Below are positions 35,506-47,409 of a stretch of DNA of 64,000 nucleotides, one piece after another. Made by a program: the position numbers and the translations under genes. Source of the stretch: Stichopus chloronotus (taxonomy: Eukaryota; Echinodermata; Holothuroidea; Aspidochirotida; Stichopodidae); the NCBI GenBank assembly GCA_021234535.1, contig CM037840.1:21259059-21323058 (forward strand). The letters run 5' to 3'. The first letter of the stretch is position 1. Every line of letters starts with the position of its first letter. The notes below the pieces were generated by a model. It made no database searches, was not told the origin of the DNA, and was given only the letters and a program-made list of their open reading frames with translations.

Positions 35506-37779
35506 GAAGATCTGTTTTCTTCTCAAAGTGTATGGGAAAAGAAAAATAGAAACTTCTGATAAAGATTACATCCCGTTTTGCCTAGTCTTGTGCAGTTTAG
35601 CAAAGTTTCTACATCCCTTTATTCCCAGCCTTATCTCTTATATAACCCAAGCTTCTGGCATAGAAATAACTTTGATGCCCTTAGGGTATGTTCCATATTT
35701 CTCTCAACTGAAAGTGGGAGAAATTTTGGAGACTGAAATCTTGGGGAGGGATCTAAGGGGGTGTCTTCTACAGTGAATTCATGTTGTGAGTACAGCATGT
35801 GAATTGACATAGTGTGCGCGGATTACTGTGTAAACTCTGATGCGAGATCAATTGTATGTGTCATACAACAGAACAAACTAACCAGTCGAGGCAAATTTAT
35901 ACAGCTAGTACAGTGCATGTGCATTGTCCAAACACTTGCTATGTACCACTAATTCAACTGAGAAAATTCCTTCGTTGAAATTGGTTACCTGATGCATCCA
36001 GTCCCTAAAGATTTTTGGAGGGGCCTAGTCAGTGTACTTCTTGACATATGTAGCTGGAGGGAAGTGCTCAATTACAGCAAATGAATTTTTCTGTGCGCAA
36101 TTGATAGAAAAACTGTAAAAGTTACTCAGCTACATTCATTTTTGAGAAAATCAGAACTTGTCTTATTGGCATGGGCCTCTCACTTATTATTTGACGAACA
36201 GGAAAATTGTGATTAATTGCAATGGATTGCATGCACCACATGTTGCTCCAACACACCACCCTGCCTGACATACCAACATCTCTGGCTAAGTTACACTGTC
36301 AGGGAGATTCCTTGCAAAGCTACTGTACTACACTGAAACCAGAAGCACTTGTTCTGTACTGTTTCAGGTAAGGTACACATCTTCTGACTAAGCCATTTCA
36401 AACCATTTTTGTATTCTTGATGTTTTGAAAAGTACTTCTTATGGGCAAAACAAAGATGTTTAACTTCCCACCCAACAGAGTAGGGCACGGTCATTATATA
36501 ATTGACAGTGATCTGTGTGGCTTGTTACAGTACGTACGTGATGACCAACATGGTTAACCTACATATGTAGTAGTTAGACACACTGTGTATTCAATGTGGT
36601 TATCACAAGATACATTCGATAATCAATAAAAATGAGACAACACACATGAGAAGAGATATTTCTCATAAAAGAGGCCACACTAAACAACTTGTGGTGGTAC
36701 AGTATGAACAATACCGCCAAGGTAAGGAACACATGATCTGCACTAAGTTCGAGGTAAACCCAGGCCTTTTCAGGGACAGGGCAACAATTATAAGCCCTGA
36801 TCTAATTACTGCAGGACAACCAGGTTGGTCGTCATGAATGAGAGCTGGTCGTTGACTAAACAGCAAATGGCCACACAGCTCACGGCCAATTACATGAATT
36901 ATGGCCACACCCTTCCTATACATGCATAGTACTTGTTAAAAACTCTGTAGTCAAAACTTTGAAGTTTGAACATATTGTGTTGCCCATGAGAAATTAAAGT
37001 TCATTTCACGATGTCAAAAATATGAATGAAAATGGTTTGAAATGGCTTCAATAAGTCAGAAGACATGTTCCTTGCCTGGAATTGCCCCTTAAATCACAGA
37101 AACATTTTACATACAAAGATATTTACAGGTTAGCTAATTGTTCTTTACAACAGTAGAGATGCATTTATAATCCATTTAATTTAAGACGGGCTTGTATTTA
37201 CTACAGACTGAGTTAGTTACAACAAAGTGCACGCATGAAACCTTGAAACTGAGTTGGGATGAGGGCTCCCTATTGTAAGCAGGACCTGCCCATTGAGAGC
37301 CTAACATACACTCAAATGCTTTACATTTAAGATTTGTTGCGACAATGATTCCAGTATTGATGACATGTAATCTTGAAAAGTTGATCCTATAAAGTATTCT
37401 ACTTGAAGATTAACCATCACATCTGCTGTTGCCGTTCGCAGCTGTGTTTACTTTAACATCTCAATGTGTGGCGGCAATTATGTCTTTGTGTCGATAAGTG
37501 CAGTGACCTTTAACAGAGTTGCGCTTGCTTGGTGATAAACTGGTTGAATGAAATGTAAACCAAGCATGTCAGCTCATGAGCATGACTCATGAGGACAAAC
37601 AACAAAGCTGGAATGTAAGTCGTAATTTGTCATATTTTGCAACTGACAGTCAAATACGTTTCAGCTAAATACAAACACATATTGCATATAGAAATTTATA
37701 TATCCATTCCTAAATTGTTCTGTTTGATTTCAAGTGACTATTAACAATAAGGTGCTCTGGGGGAAGTCTGAGATTTGTA
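35506..37779. other. Non-coding stretch
   Basis: No gene recognised. An open plus-strand frame ending at the donor CCAAG|GTAAGG (36646-36721) has no family match. Confidence 0.45.
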
Positions 37780-37885
37780 GAGCCAGCAAAAATGTGGGAC
37801 CTATGGCTTATTTTATGAAATTCTGCGAAATGTCTCTCCTCCTGCAGATTCTCTTGTATAATGTTGGTTTGTCATGATGATATTA
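37780..37885 (-). repeat. Repeat B fragment, inverted
   Basis: On the minus strand it reads TCATGACAAACCAACATT, AGAGAATCTGCAGGAG and ATTTCATAAAATAAGCCATA, the same block order as the other copies. Confidence 0.5.
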
Positions 37886-39310
37886 TGTAAGTAGTACTGT
37901 CAGGGTGTTTATACGGGAAAAGTCCAGATATATTCACAGCTATGGACTTTTTCTCTTATGTATTAACTAAATGATTTTTGTGAATGAGGTCTTTGTTCAC
38001 ACAAATATCCACATGGACTTTAGCAGAAGTTCAAAATTCTGAAGCTTCCAAGTTAAACTCTACAGTTTGCTCTACAGGTTAAGTCCAGACTTATCCACAA
38101 TTTGTTGACCTATTTCATAAATAAGCCCAGGCATATCCCGACTATCTAGTTTCCCCACATTTTCAAACAAAAGTCTGTAGAAATCCATAGTTGAGGTTAA
38201 GAAATATTCATAGATATCTGGTATCTATTAATTTTCACACAGGTATGGTGAGTAAGTTCATAGTCAGTTCAAGGCACAAAAATACAGACAGTCACATTGC
38301 TACACTAACCATAGTGTTAATCATACAGTAAGAAGAGGAATTAAGGAGTAACTGGTAACTCCAAGTATTTCATTTTCTATCTGTGAACAAATTCTCTTTT
38401 AGGCTTACCTACTACCCTTGATTACCCTTGATAATAAATCAACACAAATAATTTGAGCAAAAAAAAAAATTCACTTGTCTCGTTCTTACGATCTGGTCCG
38501 TTAGACTTTCGTTCTGTAAAATTAACAACCATAAAAACATCAAAGGACAGAATGCATGGTTATGAAAGTGCCAAAACCTTGGTGAATTCCATGTTGGTGG
38601 CAGTACTGCACCTCACATTCAGGGTTTCATGTAAATATACGTTCGGTTCGAACTTGAACTAATTCTGAGTTGCATTCCTCTCATCCTTCCTACTGTACAT
38701 TGACAAAAAATGCAAAAATTAATTACCTTAAATTAGTACATCCTGCTGCAGGTAGCAATTAGAAATATCAGGAGGAACAGGTGAGGGTATATATTTAGTA
38801 AACTAATCAAGAACTTTCGAGAATCTCTGCTCTTTTAGCCAACTTGACAAAATGTACATGGATAAGGGAGCAAACCATGTCAGTTCATTTTGGAGATTAA
38901 TTAGGAGACAGGAAATTCAAGAAAGGAATCCCTAATTACAGCTTTTTTGAGGTTACTGTACATGTAAACCATAATTTGTGTTTAGTAATTTGCGGTGAGC
39001 TGCAAAGGCACTTAGTATGATGCATACACCGTATGAAGACAACTCTAACCTTTTGGAACTGCCAGCTGTTTCAACGGCAGCATGATGCAGTCAGATCTAA
39101 ACACTATGAGGGCTAAAACTATGTTGGCTTCAAAAATGGCAGAGCAAAAATAATCCTGCAAAACCTACTTTACATTACCTTCTTTTTATACAATGTACCA
39201 ACATTAGATTTTGTCCTGTGTAGGACTCAGCCTCAAACATGTTACAGTTTTACAGACACCAGGTGCATGTTTTGGAGTGGAAGAAAAAAAAGAAACAGAG
39301 CAAAAACCTG
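37886..39310. other. Non-coding stretch
   Basis: AT-rich with no exon recognised. Confidence 0.5.
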
Positions 39311-39545
39311 AGCAACAACGGTAGTAGAGTATCATTGTGATAAACCATAAACATCGTACCAGAAAATCTGAAAGGAGGAGAAGCATTTTGTAGAATTTCG
39401 TAAAATGGGCTATAGAGGCCTACATGGGACCTTGGACCACAAATTTGTGAACACCTCAAATGGTCCACCACCTATGGAAGATTGTGTCCAAGGTTCATGC
39501 AAATGCATGAAAACAGACAGAGAAGTTCGCATTTTGAACAACTGT
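39311..39545 (+). repeat. Repeat B, most complete copy, leading into the microsatellite
   Basis: Blocks in order: AGAGTATCATTGTGATAAACC, GGAGGAGAAGCATTTTGTAG, AATTTCGTAAAATGGGC, GGACCTTGGACCA-type, CACCTCAAATGGTCCACC, GTGTCCAAGGTTCATGC, and CATTTTGAACAACTGTGA just before the GATAGACA array. Confidence 0.65.
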
Positions 39546-39837
39546 GAACAGATAGACAGACAGATATACAAGTAGACATACAGATAGACAGAAAGACAGA
39601 TAGACAGAAAGACAGATAGACAGATAGATAGACAGATAGATAGACAGATAGACAGAAAGACAGATAGACAGACAGATAGACAGATAGACAGACAGATAGA
39701 CAGATAGACAGACAGATAGACAGACAGATAGACAGATAGACAGATAGACAGATAGACAGATAGACAGATAGATAGATAGATAGATAGATAGATAGGTAGG
39801 TAGGTAGGTAGGTAGGTAGGTAGGTAGGTAGGTAGAT
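39546..39837 (+). repeat. (GATA)/(GACA) compound microsatellite ending in (GGTA)n
   Basis: About 290 bp of GATAGACA-type repeats, pure GATA at about 39768-39794 and then GGTA at about 39794-39835. The minus-strand 'YLSVCLS' ORFs come from the repeat and are not genes. Confidence 0.95.
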
Positions 39838-42217
39838 ACTGTATGCCACACCATTACAATAGCTCACACCAGCTAGCTGGTATAGCTAAAAATCAAAACA
39901 GAAATGCCAATGGGTTTTATTTCCAGAAAAGTTTAGTGACAAAATTTAGTCATAGGGAGGTAAATTTAAGAACCAAATATTGCCATTAAGGTGTATTTTC
40001 AGGGGCATCTAGTCCAGGGCATCAATCTGAAAAGTTTGGATGATTAAAGCTGCCCAGCAGGGGTCCACACACTGAACTTTTTGATGGCTTTGGGTGTATG
40101 AACAGGAGAAAACCCCATTAAGCCAGGAGGTAATTTGCAAAATTGTGAGCTTTGGAATGAAGGATTCCTGAGATCTATGAATGGTATTGAATGGCAAAAC
40201 TGGTCGGGCATTGCAAATTTTGAGACAGATGATCAATTTGCTGGTTGACACATGGGGGGCCACCAAGGCCGAGTGTTTGCAAACACATATTGCCAAAAGT
40301 CTATGGACAATCAAAGGACAATTTTGGGGGCGCATGTCCAGCATATTCAAGCGGGAATGAATACTGGCCTAAGAGCTAGCATGACGTGTGGTAGGTCTAT
40401 CTAAATGGCGTGCCGCCATTGGTTGGCTCAGAGCGTACAAGAAAATTTGGGGCTGTTTAAACCTTCCAGATGGCTGGAAATGGCGTACCTAGCCTTGAAC
40501 TAGAAATGTCACGTCTGCAATCCTCAATTCATGTAAAAAAAAAACCATGTGGGGTCCACTGGTCCAGAGGCAAAGTCTGTTGGGGGTCCTGGAAACTCAG
40601 AGGTTTTAGTATACCTCTGTGTGAAAAATCAAGTCTCATGGCCTCCATAGAACAGAAAGATATGAATATGAACAGGTAATAGACATGCATTTGTCACGTC
40701 ACTTCAGCTGAGTGGGGGGGGGGGGGGCAGCTGGGAGGCAAAGATTTTGACTGAAATGCCTCTCCTGTGGATACCTGCGGAAGTTTTGCAATACAGTTGT
40801 ACTATAGTCATACTGTGGCAAAACAGTAACATGAATTTCTAAGAATTAGCGAGCCCTTCCTATCGCCTTTATCACTGTCACTGTATATCTCTTCATTCAG
40901 GTCAATTAGCATAATATTTAAAGATCTTACAACCCTGCCCTGGCTAACCAACCTAGAGAGGTTGCCCTTGATACAGGCCAAGGAGGTGCCAAATCAACCG
41001 GAAACTCAATCCATCACTCTTAATGCAAAGTAACACTTTCTAAATATTGATGGTCTATAAAAAGACCATTATGGTTCCTGATGCATGCACTCAGTACAAA
41101 TTACATTTGATGCTGAGATCTGTAGGCTGAAATACAATTATTAAGAACTGCTCACAAGCTGCAGTACTTGGATTATGCATGTATTCACTGCACACAAGGA
41201 TACAAGGTTTCACTTAGTATGATAGGGATCACATAAACCAAAAATATTAGTTCTACATTATACCGTACACAATTCTATTTATTCAAGTACAGTACCAGAG
41301 AGTGTGGCTCTGTTGAGACAAGATTGGGGTTCATTTTTGTCAAGTAGTGGAAAATTTGAGTATTTATTTGCATGGCAAAAATTATCCCTATTTGGTTCTT
41401 CAATTGTTTAAATTTTTGTAAATTATATTATTCTTCTGTCCTATTAATACACTGGATTAAAGGACACTGTAACACTTTGAATATTCATGTCCTCTGTGAA
41501 ATAACTTCACACATCAATCTACATTTAACTGATAAATAAGACTAAGCCACTTTCCCACTTTTACAAAACAAAGTGAAGGCTGCACTTTCCCCACTTAACA
41601 AAATGAGGGTGCTTTGAAATGATATGAGTATCTCATGGTTGTTGGGGGTTTGTGTAAACTGCTTCTAGGTTATTGGTCATGGACCAACTGGTAACTTCAA
41701 ACAAAGGCAGTTGAAGAAATTCTAAAATAGTCTACCTTTTACAGTGGCACTACACTTTCAAAGCAACCTCATTTTTGCATTAATTTTTCACATCTTAAAA
41801 AAATTGTCAAAATACATGTGATTTAGGTCAATTTAATTGTTATTTCACAGAGGGTGTAAGAATATTAGACTCTTAGTAGAAGGTCACTATAAAATGGCTG
41901 ATGTCTCCATATCAGCTTTACATGTGGAATGTTATTTTTACAAGGAACAAATGGCCACAGTTTGACTTAACTTGAAGTCTCACATATTCTTTAAAAATGC
42001 AGCTAAGTGGCTGTGGGTTGCAGCTTAAGTTATCCTTGGAATTTGCAAATTTTGAACCACAGAAACAGTGCCCTGCAGGGGTACTGTACATACACTGTAT
42101 TTATTCCCTGAGATTTATACTTTCGCTTTTGGTGTGGCCTTTTCATCTTCATGATAATTTTCCAATCTATTATACATGACAAATCACAATACAATGTATA
42201 AATGTTTGAAGTAAGAA
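39838..42217. other. Non-coding stretch
   Basis: G14 run at 40714-40727 in a small GC-rich patch. No exon recognised. Confidence 0.5.
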
Positions 42218-42579
42218 TCATAGCTTCCAAGTTCCAAGAGGCTAGATGCGGGTCCACACCTAATCTGTCCGATGGTGAATCGCCGCTGCCTGGTTGAGGG
42301 GTTGAAGGGGCGCAGGTGTCCCCCTCGAAATTATTGGCGTGAAGTGTAGGAGTGTCTTCACTCAAAATGGTAGCACTTTTTGGGCAAATAAGTCAACACA
42401 ATTTCTCTACATCACCGCCAAAAAATCTGTTCTGTAGGCTTGCTGATCTTTTTCCTTTTCTCGTCTACCTACTATGGAGATGTGAAATGTGGGTTTTTCA
42501 AAGGGCGTGGCGGGTCAGCAGGTTTGGGTGTTCAAATGTGGGTCAAACCCGCTAAATGCGGGTCACTTGGAAGGTATGA
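42218..42579. mobile_element. 362-bp non-autonomous DNA transposon with 15-bp TIRs
   Basis: Ends TCATAGCTTCCAAGT (42218-42232) and ACTTGGAAGGTATGA (42565-42579) are inverted repeats with 14 of 15 matching. The GC-rich interior has ATGCGGGTC words near both ends and a GGGTCAAACCCGC palindrome. A 111-codon minus ORF starting in it has no known domain and reads out of the element. Superfamily not determined. Confidence 0.55.
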
Positions 42580-45529
42580 AAAATGCACACAACCATGTGC
42601 ATACATACCTTGAACATGACATACTGTACTTCAAATAATTATCAAACTGAGATTTGCATGCTTTGAAATAGTTGCTGGTATTAACCAACCACCTTAAATG
42701 ACCAAAAGAATTTGTCACAAATTGGAAATATTGTAAAGGACCGATGGGGTCGGGAAGAGTGGGTTTGCAAGGTAAAGCAAGATTGCTAATACAAGCATGC
42801 ACTTGTATAAACTCCAAGTACTAATTTATTTGACCACATGATGCAGAGCTGATAGGGTCATCTAGACTTACTGTAACTGAGCATTTAAAACCCAAATAAA
42901 CATTTTTCACACCCAAAATATCATACCAGGAAATCAGTTATAAGAGACGATGTACATGTAAGATTCCACAACTTTGCCAGGAATCACACTTCCTCAGGGT
43001 CTGTATATACTCTTTGGTTAAGATTCAGCAACATGGTATGATTCCCATTTTTCAGTCATGAATATTATCACTATTCTGTTGAAAATAAGTGCCTTGAATA
43101 CATTAATCAGATTTTCAATTATGAAAACAACCGAAAACAACATACAGGCTGCTAATTGTTATGAAGACACTAATCAGTAAGACTTAAAGATATTGTACTC
43201 TTTGCTAGCTTATAATTTTCTTGAGATTGGCTACCTGTGTATAGTACATAAAGTAAATTGTCTAACAATGTGCAGACATGTTATTGATATGTTCAGCATG
43301 GCATTAGTGACAGCATATGACACTGTTACCACAATGAAATAGCACATTCGGCTTTGGTTGATAACTTTGCATACGGACACGCACGTTGCTTCGATTCATT
43401 TTAATCTGCACACATCGTTGACAACCAAATGTACCATTCATTGTACAAAAAATAACATATACACCCAAGAGTCATCAACCTAAATTTTCATCAGGATGGA
43501 CAGAACTGAATGGTGTCTTTATAGATTTATACAAATATAACACAATGACTTCTCCGCCCATCAAAACAATAAAAGCTGGCATTGTTCTTTAAGTTTCCAA
43601 GACAACATAACCAACAAAGAGAGTGCGAGAACATGTATTTGCAGCAAATGTGAATGTTTCCACATAATGCACTTATGCCCAGTTGCCTTTATTGTGAGAA
43701 ATGAAAGCAACACAACTTTACAAATGTCTGACTAGAGATCTGATGAACAGTGAACAGCGACAGTACATGGTGTGACTCATGCTGTGCGGATAATTCACAA
43801 CGATTACTAATACTCTCCCCCCAGCATCCCTCACAGATGAGTCTACTCAAAAGCCTAAATAAATAAAATAGACAATCATTGATAAGATCATGTACTGCAG
43901 CCTCTGTCAGACTAATAAATATACTGACTTGAAATCTGATTGGTAGATTTACATTAGTTATTAATGTTTCTGAGAAAATGAAATTATTCAGACATTAGGG
44001 TGCGGAACTGGCAAGGAATTGCCATCACTGAATTAAGACAATCTTTGAAACTAAATCAAAGGTAAATAATTTTAATATACTGTGATAGAGTAAGACATGG
44101 ATGTATGAAACATTATGTAACGTACAGCAAATAAAATGAAATCAAATAAACTGAAATCAAATAAAATGAATCAAAAGAAGAGTAAAATTTGTATAAAATA
44201 TTATAAAACAATTTCACTGTTCTACAGCATACTGCCTGTTACATACAGTAATTATGGTTTTCTTTTCAACTTTGGCAGCCATTAGGACATAACATCAAGT
44301 TTGTGTAGTGTCAACACACAACTGACATGTAGAAGACCAGGATAGTTTTGCACAATACTGTATATCCTCCAAATTAGCTTAGTGTATAATGGAACTTAAT
44401 GGAGCATGCTTCTTACATAATGATGACAACAAAAATGTATTAACAAAAACTTAGTTAGCATCAGCTCAACACCCACCCACCCCCCATCCTACTTCTCCCT
44501 TTAGGGACTTCTCTGCATAACAATGAGCTGTGGGAAGTTATTTTTAGATTTGTTTCTTATAGGCTGTTGGTATAACAGCTGCTTCTCAGAGACGCGGCTC
44601 AGTTTGCATGTATCTTTAAACGACCATGACCGTTAATATGCATCTTCCTGCAATACCAGGCAGCTGAAAATTGGAAGAGATTCCATCTTGTCAAATGAAG
44701 ACAGCCTGGTCACAGCTGTGAAAAGTTGCAGTACTGTACAAGACTGAGATGAAGAGATGTCATAGTTTCTTTTTCTTTTTACTCTTTCTACTGCTAGCTA
44801 ACTCTAGATCATGTATGGCTGCATTGATGCAAGAATATGGTAGATGAATTGGTCAAAATAATTGATTGTTGGTATATATGGTCATCAGATGCATGAGAGG
44901 TGTTTTTTGTTGAGTTGGGTTGTTCCTTGAAATTCCCTGAATTTTCTTAAGCCTGTCAAGTTTCTTTCACATACTTATGGCAGATGGTCAAACGGAGAGG
45001 AACCATATGTGTCACATCTAAACTAAAGGAGCATTAATTAGTGAGTTATGCATGATTCAATGTGGTTTTTGAAACTTTGTGACCAGACACTTTTCACATT
45101 AGAATAATGCATACACACATGCAGCCTGTACAAGTCAAAATATAGAAAAAACTTAAAACAGAAGACAGTAAAGTTTTTGCAGCAATTGCAGTTAAATCCT
45201 CATAATTTTATTTGTATGAGCCACTTTAAATTCAGTTTCCTGTCATGTAGTCATAATTTTCTAACCTTGCTCAGTGCACCACGGACTCTCTTGCATTATA
45301 AATCCGTCACTACATTTCAGACATTTGTTTCAGATATTATACTCTGATTCAGGCACTAACTGAATTCTATTGTCTGTCAGAAAACCCATAACAAAAAGTT
45401 GGTTATAATTAAACTTAATTCCTGCTTTAAGGAATATTTAAACATGATACAATATCGCCTTCAGTTAGCATGCATAATAGGCCAATTGAATGTGATGTAA
45501 TTTTGAAGGTAACTACTGTATTCAAACCT
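42580..45529. other. Non-coding stretch
   Basis: AT-rich, includes short AAATAAAATGAAATC repeats near 44130-44175. No exon recognised. Confidence 0.5.
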
Positions 45530-45729
45530 ACAATCTTGGACAAAATTGTTGGGACACTTTGTCGTATGTTGCAAATATAATACTGAATTTTAGGTGAGAG
45601 GATAACATGAAACCCCGCGCCCCTTTCCAATGTTGAGCTATAGAAGTGAATGTACCCTTTGAACAGCAATCCTACAGCCAACATTGAACGGGGGTGGGGG
45701 GTGTCCCAAGGTTTTTTGTCCAAGATTGT
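45530..45729 (+). mobile_element. Inverted-repeat element, full copy (200 bp)
   Basis: TIRs ACAATCTTGGACAAAA (45530-45545) and its exact complement (45714-45729), extended inward to GGGACAC/GTGTCCC. The interior has no coding capacity. The second copy at 47307 is identical for more than 80 bp. Confidence 0.75.
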
Positions 45730-46357
45730 CTGAGTTTTTTGGGAGCAATTTTGGAGCGAAATTTCAAAAGAAAATTGAACACTTTTGGACAAGGTGCATT
45801 ATAAAAAAAATAGTTATCAGGGCCTATGGGTCTGGGGATTTTCAAATGAAAGTATTCTTAATTTCGACTATGAACAAAACAAGTTTAATCTTAATTTGGG
45901 GATTTATTTGTATATTTTTTTGTTGAAAAGGAGTGATCATAAATGGACAGATTGTTTCATGGTATTGTATATGCGGACAGAATTAGTTACGATTAGAAAT
46001 AATATTGATGGGGAGCTGTTGCATTGTGTTGCAACAGGAATGTTACTGCAATTGTCGAATGCTGGTAGGAATCCCAGTTATAATGTATTCTGAAGTAGCT
46101 CCACATTCTACCAAAATGCATTAAAGTCAGAAGTGTAGATTCAGCTTAATATTAAAATAATGGTAGAACGTTAGTAAAGGCTGGTTTTTTACATTTTTGG
46201 CAGCTAAATCAAGAGTTGTGACTGCAATTTTTACATTGCATGAAGCTGGTAACGTAAGTAATTTCCAGACTTGTAATCTATGCAATTTTCCCACGGGTTG
46301 CTTAAATTTTCCTGTCAAAACATTTGGTAGAACGTGGGTTTCCTTAACCTATACTGT
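45730..46357. other. Non-coding stretch
   Basis: Long AT-rich chance ORFs (80 and 102 codons) with Lys/Asn/Ile-rich translation and no domain. Confidence 0.45.
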
Positions 46358-46420
46358 CGGACGCTGTTGGTAGGAATAAGTCAGCTTGGATGGGGAGGCC
46401 GGGGTTCGATTCACGGCATG
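46358..46420 (+). tRNA. tRNA-like relic (pseudogene or SINE head)
   Basis: Contains GTTGGTAGGAA like a tRNA A box and GGGGTTCGATTCA like a B box, followed by CACGGC that partly closes a T arm. The D and anticodon arms do not fold properly, so it is not a functional tRNA. Probably a tRNA-derived SINE fragment. Confidence 0.3.
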
Positions 46421-47306
46421 ACCATAGTGTTTTTCACTGCTCAATTATTCATTTATAAACTAAAATGTCTGTCAACTTCTCATTTTTCATTCATTCATAT
46501 ATACATAAGGTAATATATATATGTATATTAATATAATGATACAGCTCTAACAACAAATATGTGCTATGAAGTACGTTGAAACTTCTTAAAATGACTCACA
46601 TATTACAGTGCACCATGTACGGAACAATGGAATGGGTGCCACAATGTCACTGTTAGGTGAATATGAGCAAACGTCACATTTATTAAATTTGCATTTTAGG
46701 GGTTTATTTTGTATAATGATAGCACACTTTTTTACCCAGATTAACCTGCAAGTCAGTCCTAATAGTCATTAAGCGTAGTTACTTTAGTACCAGACACTGT
46801 GAACAATTTGAATAAATAACACATATACATCAATCTTCTTCAACGGACCACTAACATGTTAGTTTTTTTTGGGGGGGGGTGTTTTTCGTTTTTGTTTTTG
46901 TTTATTTTTTTTCTCTTCCGTACCTGTCTCATTATCACAGTTTGAGGCGAAAGTACGTCATTTGTATCATACAAAATGTTTTAAAGTAGTTTCCTGGTCG
47001 ACAAGATGCGCATTGGAGTTATGATGGTACCTCCCAAATGACTGCATTTTATTTAGCGCATTTAGTGCAAATACATGGATTTGACTGACTTATTCCTCCC
47101 TTTACTCCGTAATAACATTGACAACATTCACACAATAATATTATTACAGTAAACCAACTTCACTATAGGCCCCAAACATGCCGAACATGCACTGCTGATG
47201 TTTCTTGTTGCAAGGAATATCACCCCTGATTTTACCTTTTAACTTGTTTCAAATTGACGATTTTTCCTGTGCCCCGCGCATGCTTCTAACCCCTCAAAAT
47301 TCTCAG

Positions 47307-47409
47307 ACAATCTTGGACAAAATTGTTGGGACACTTTGTCGTATGTTGCAAATATAATACTGAATTTTAGGTGAGAGGATAACATGAAAGGTTTTTTGTC
47401 CAAGATTGT
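47307..47409 (+). mobile_element. Inverted-repeat element, 97-bp internal deletion copy
   Basis: Same 16-bp TIRs (47307-47322 and 47394-47409). It matches the 45.5-kb copy through GATAACATGAAA, then jumps to GGTTTTTTG, losing 97 bp. Its outer flanks correspond to those of the other copy only when reverse-complemented. Confidence 0.75.

Noticed and set aside
39472..39867. Minus-strand ORFs of 131 and 119 codons ([11 protein letters not shown]...)
   Set aside because: Microsatellite translation, open because GACA/GATA repeats lack stops in these frames.
42030..42365. Minus-strand ORF MSEDTPTLHANNFEGD...
   Set aside because: Starts inside the TIR element and runs out of it into AT-rich flank; no domain, so a chance ORF in GC-rich element DNA.
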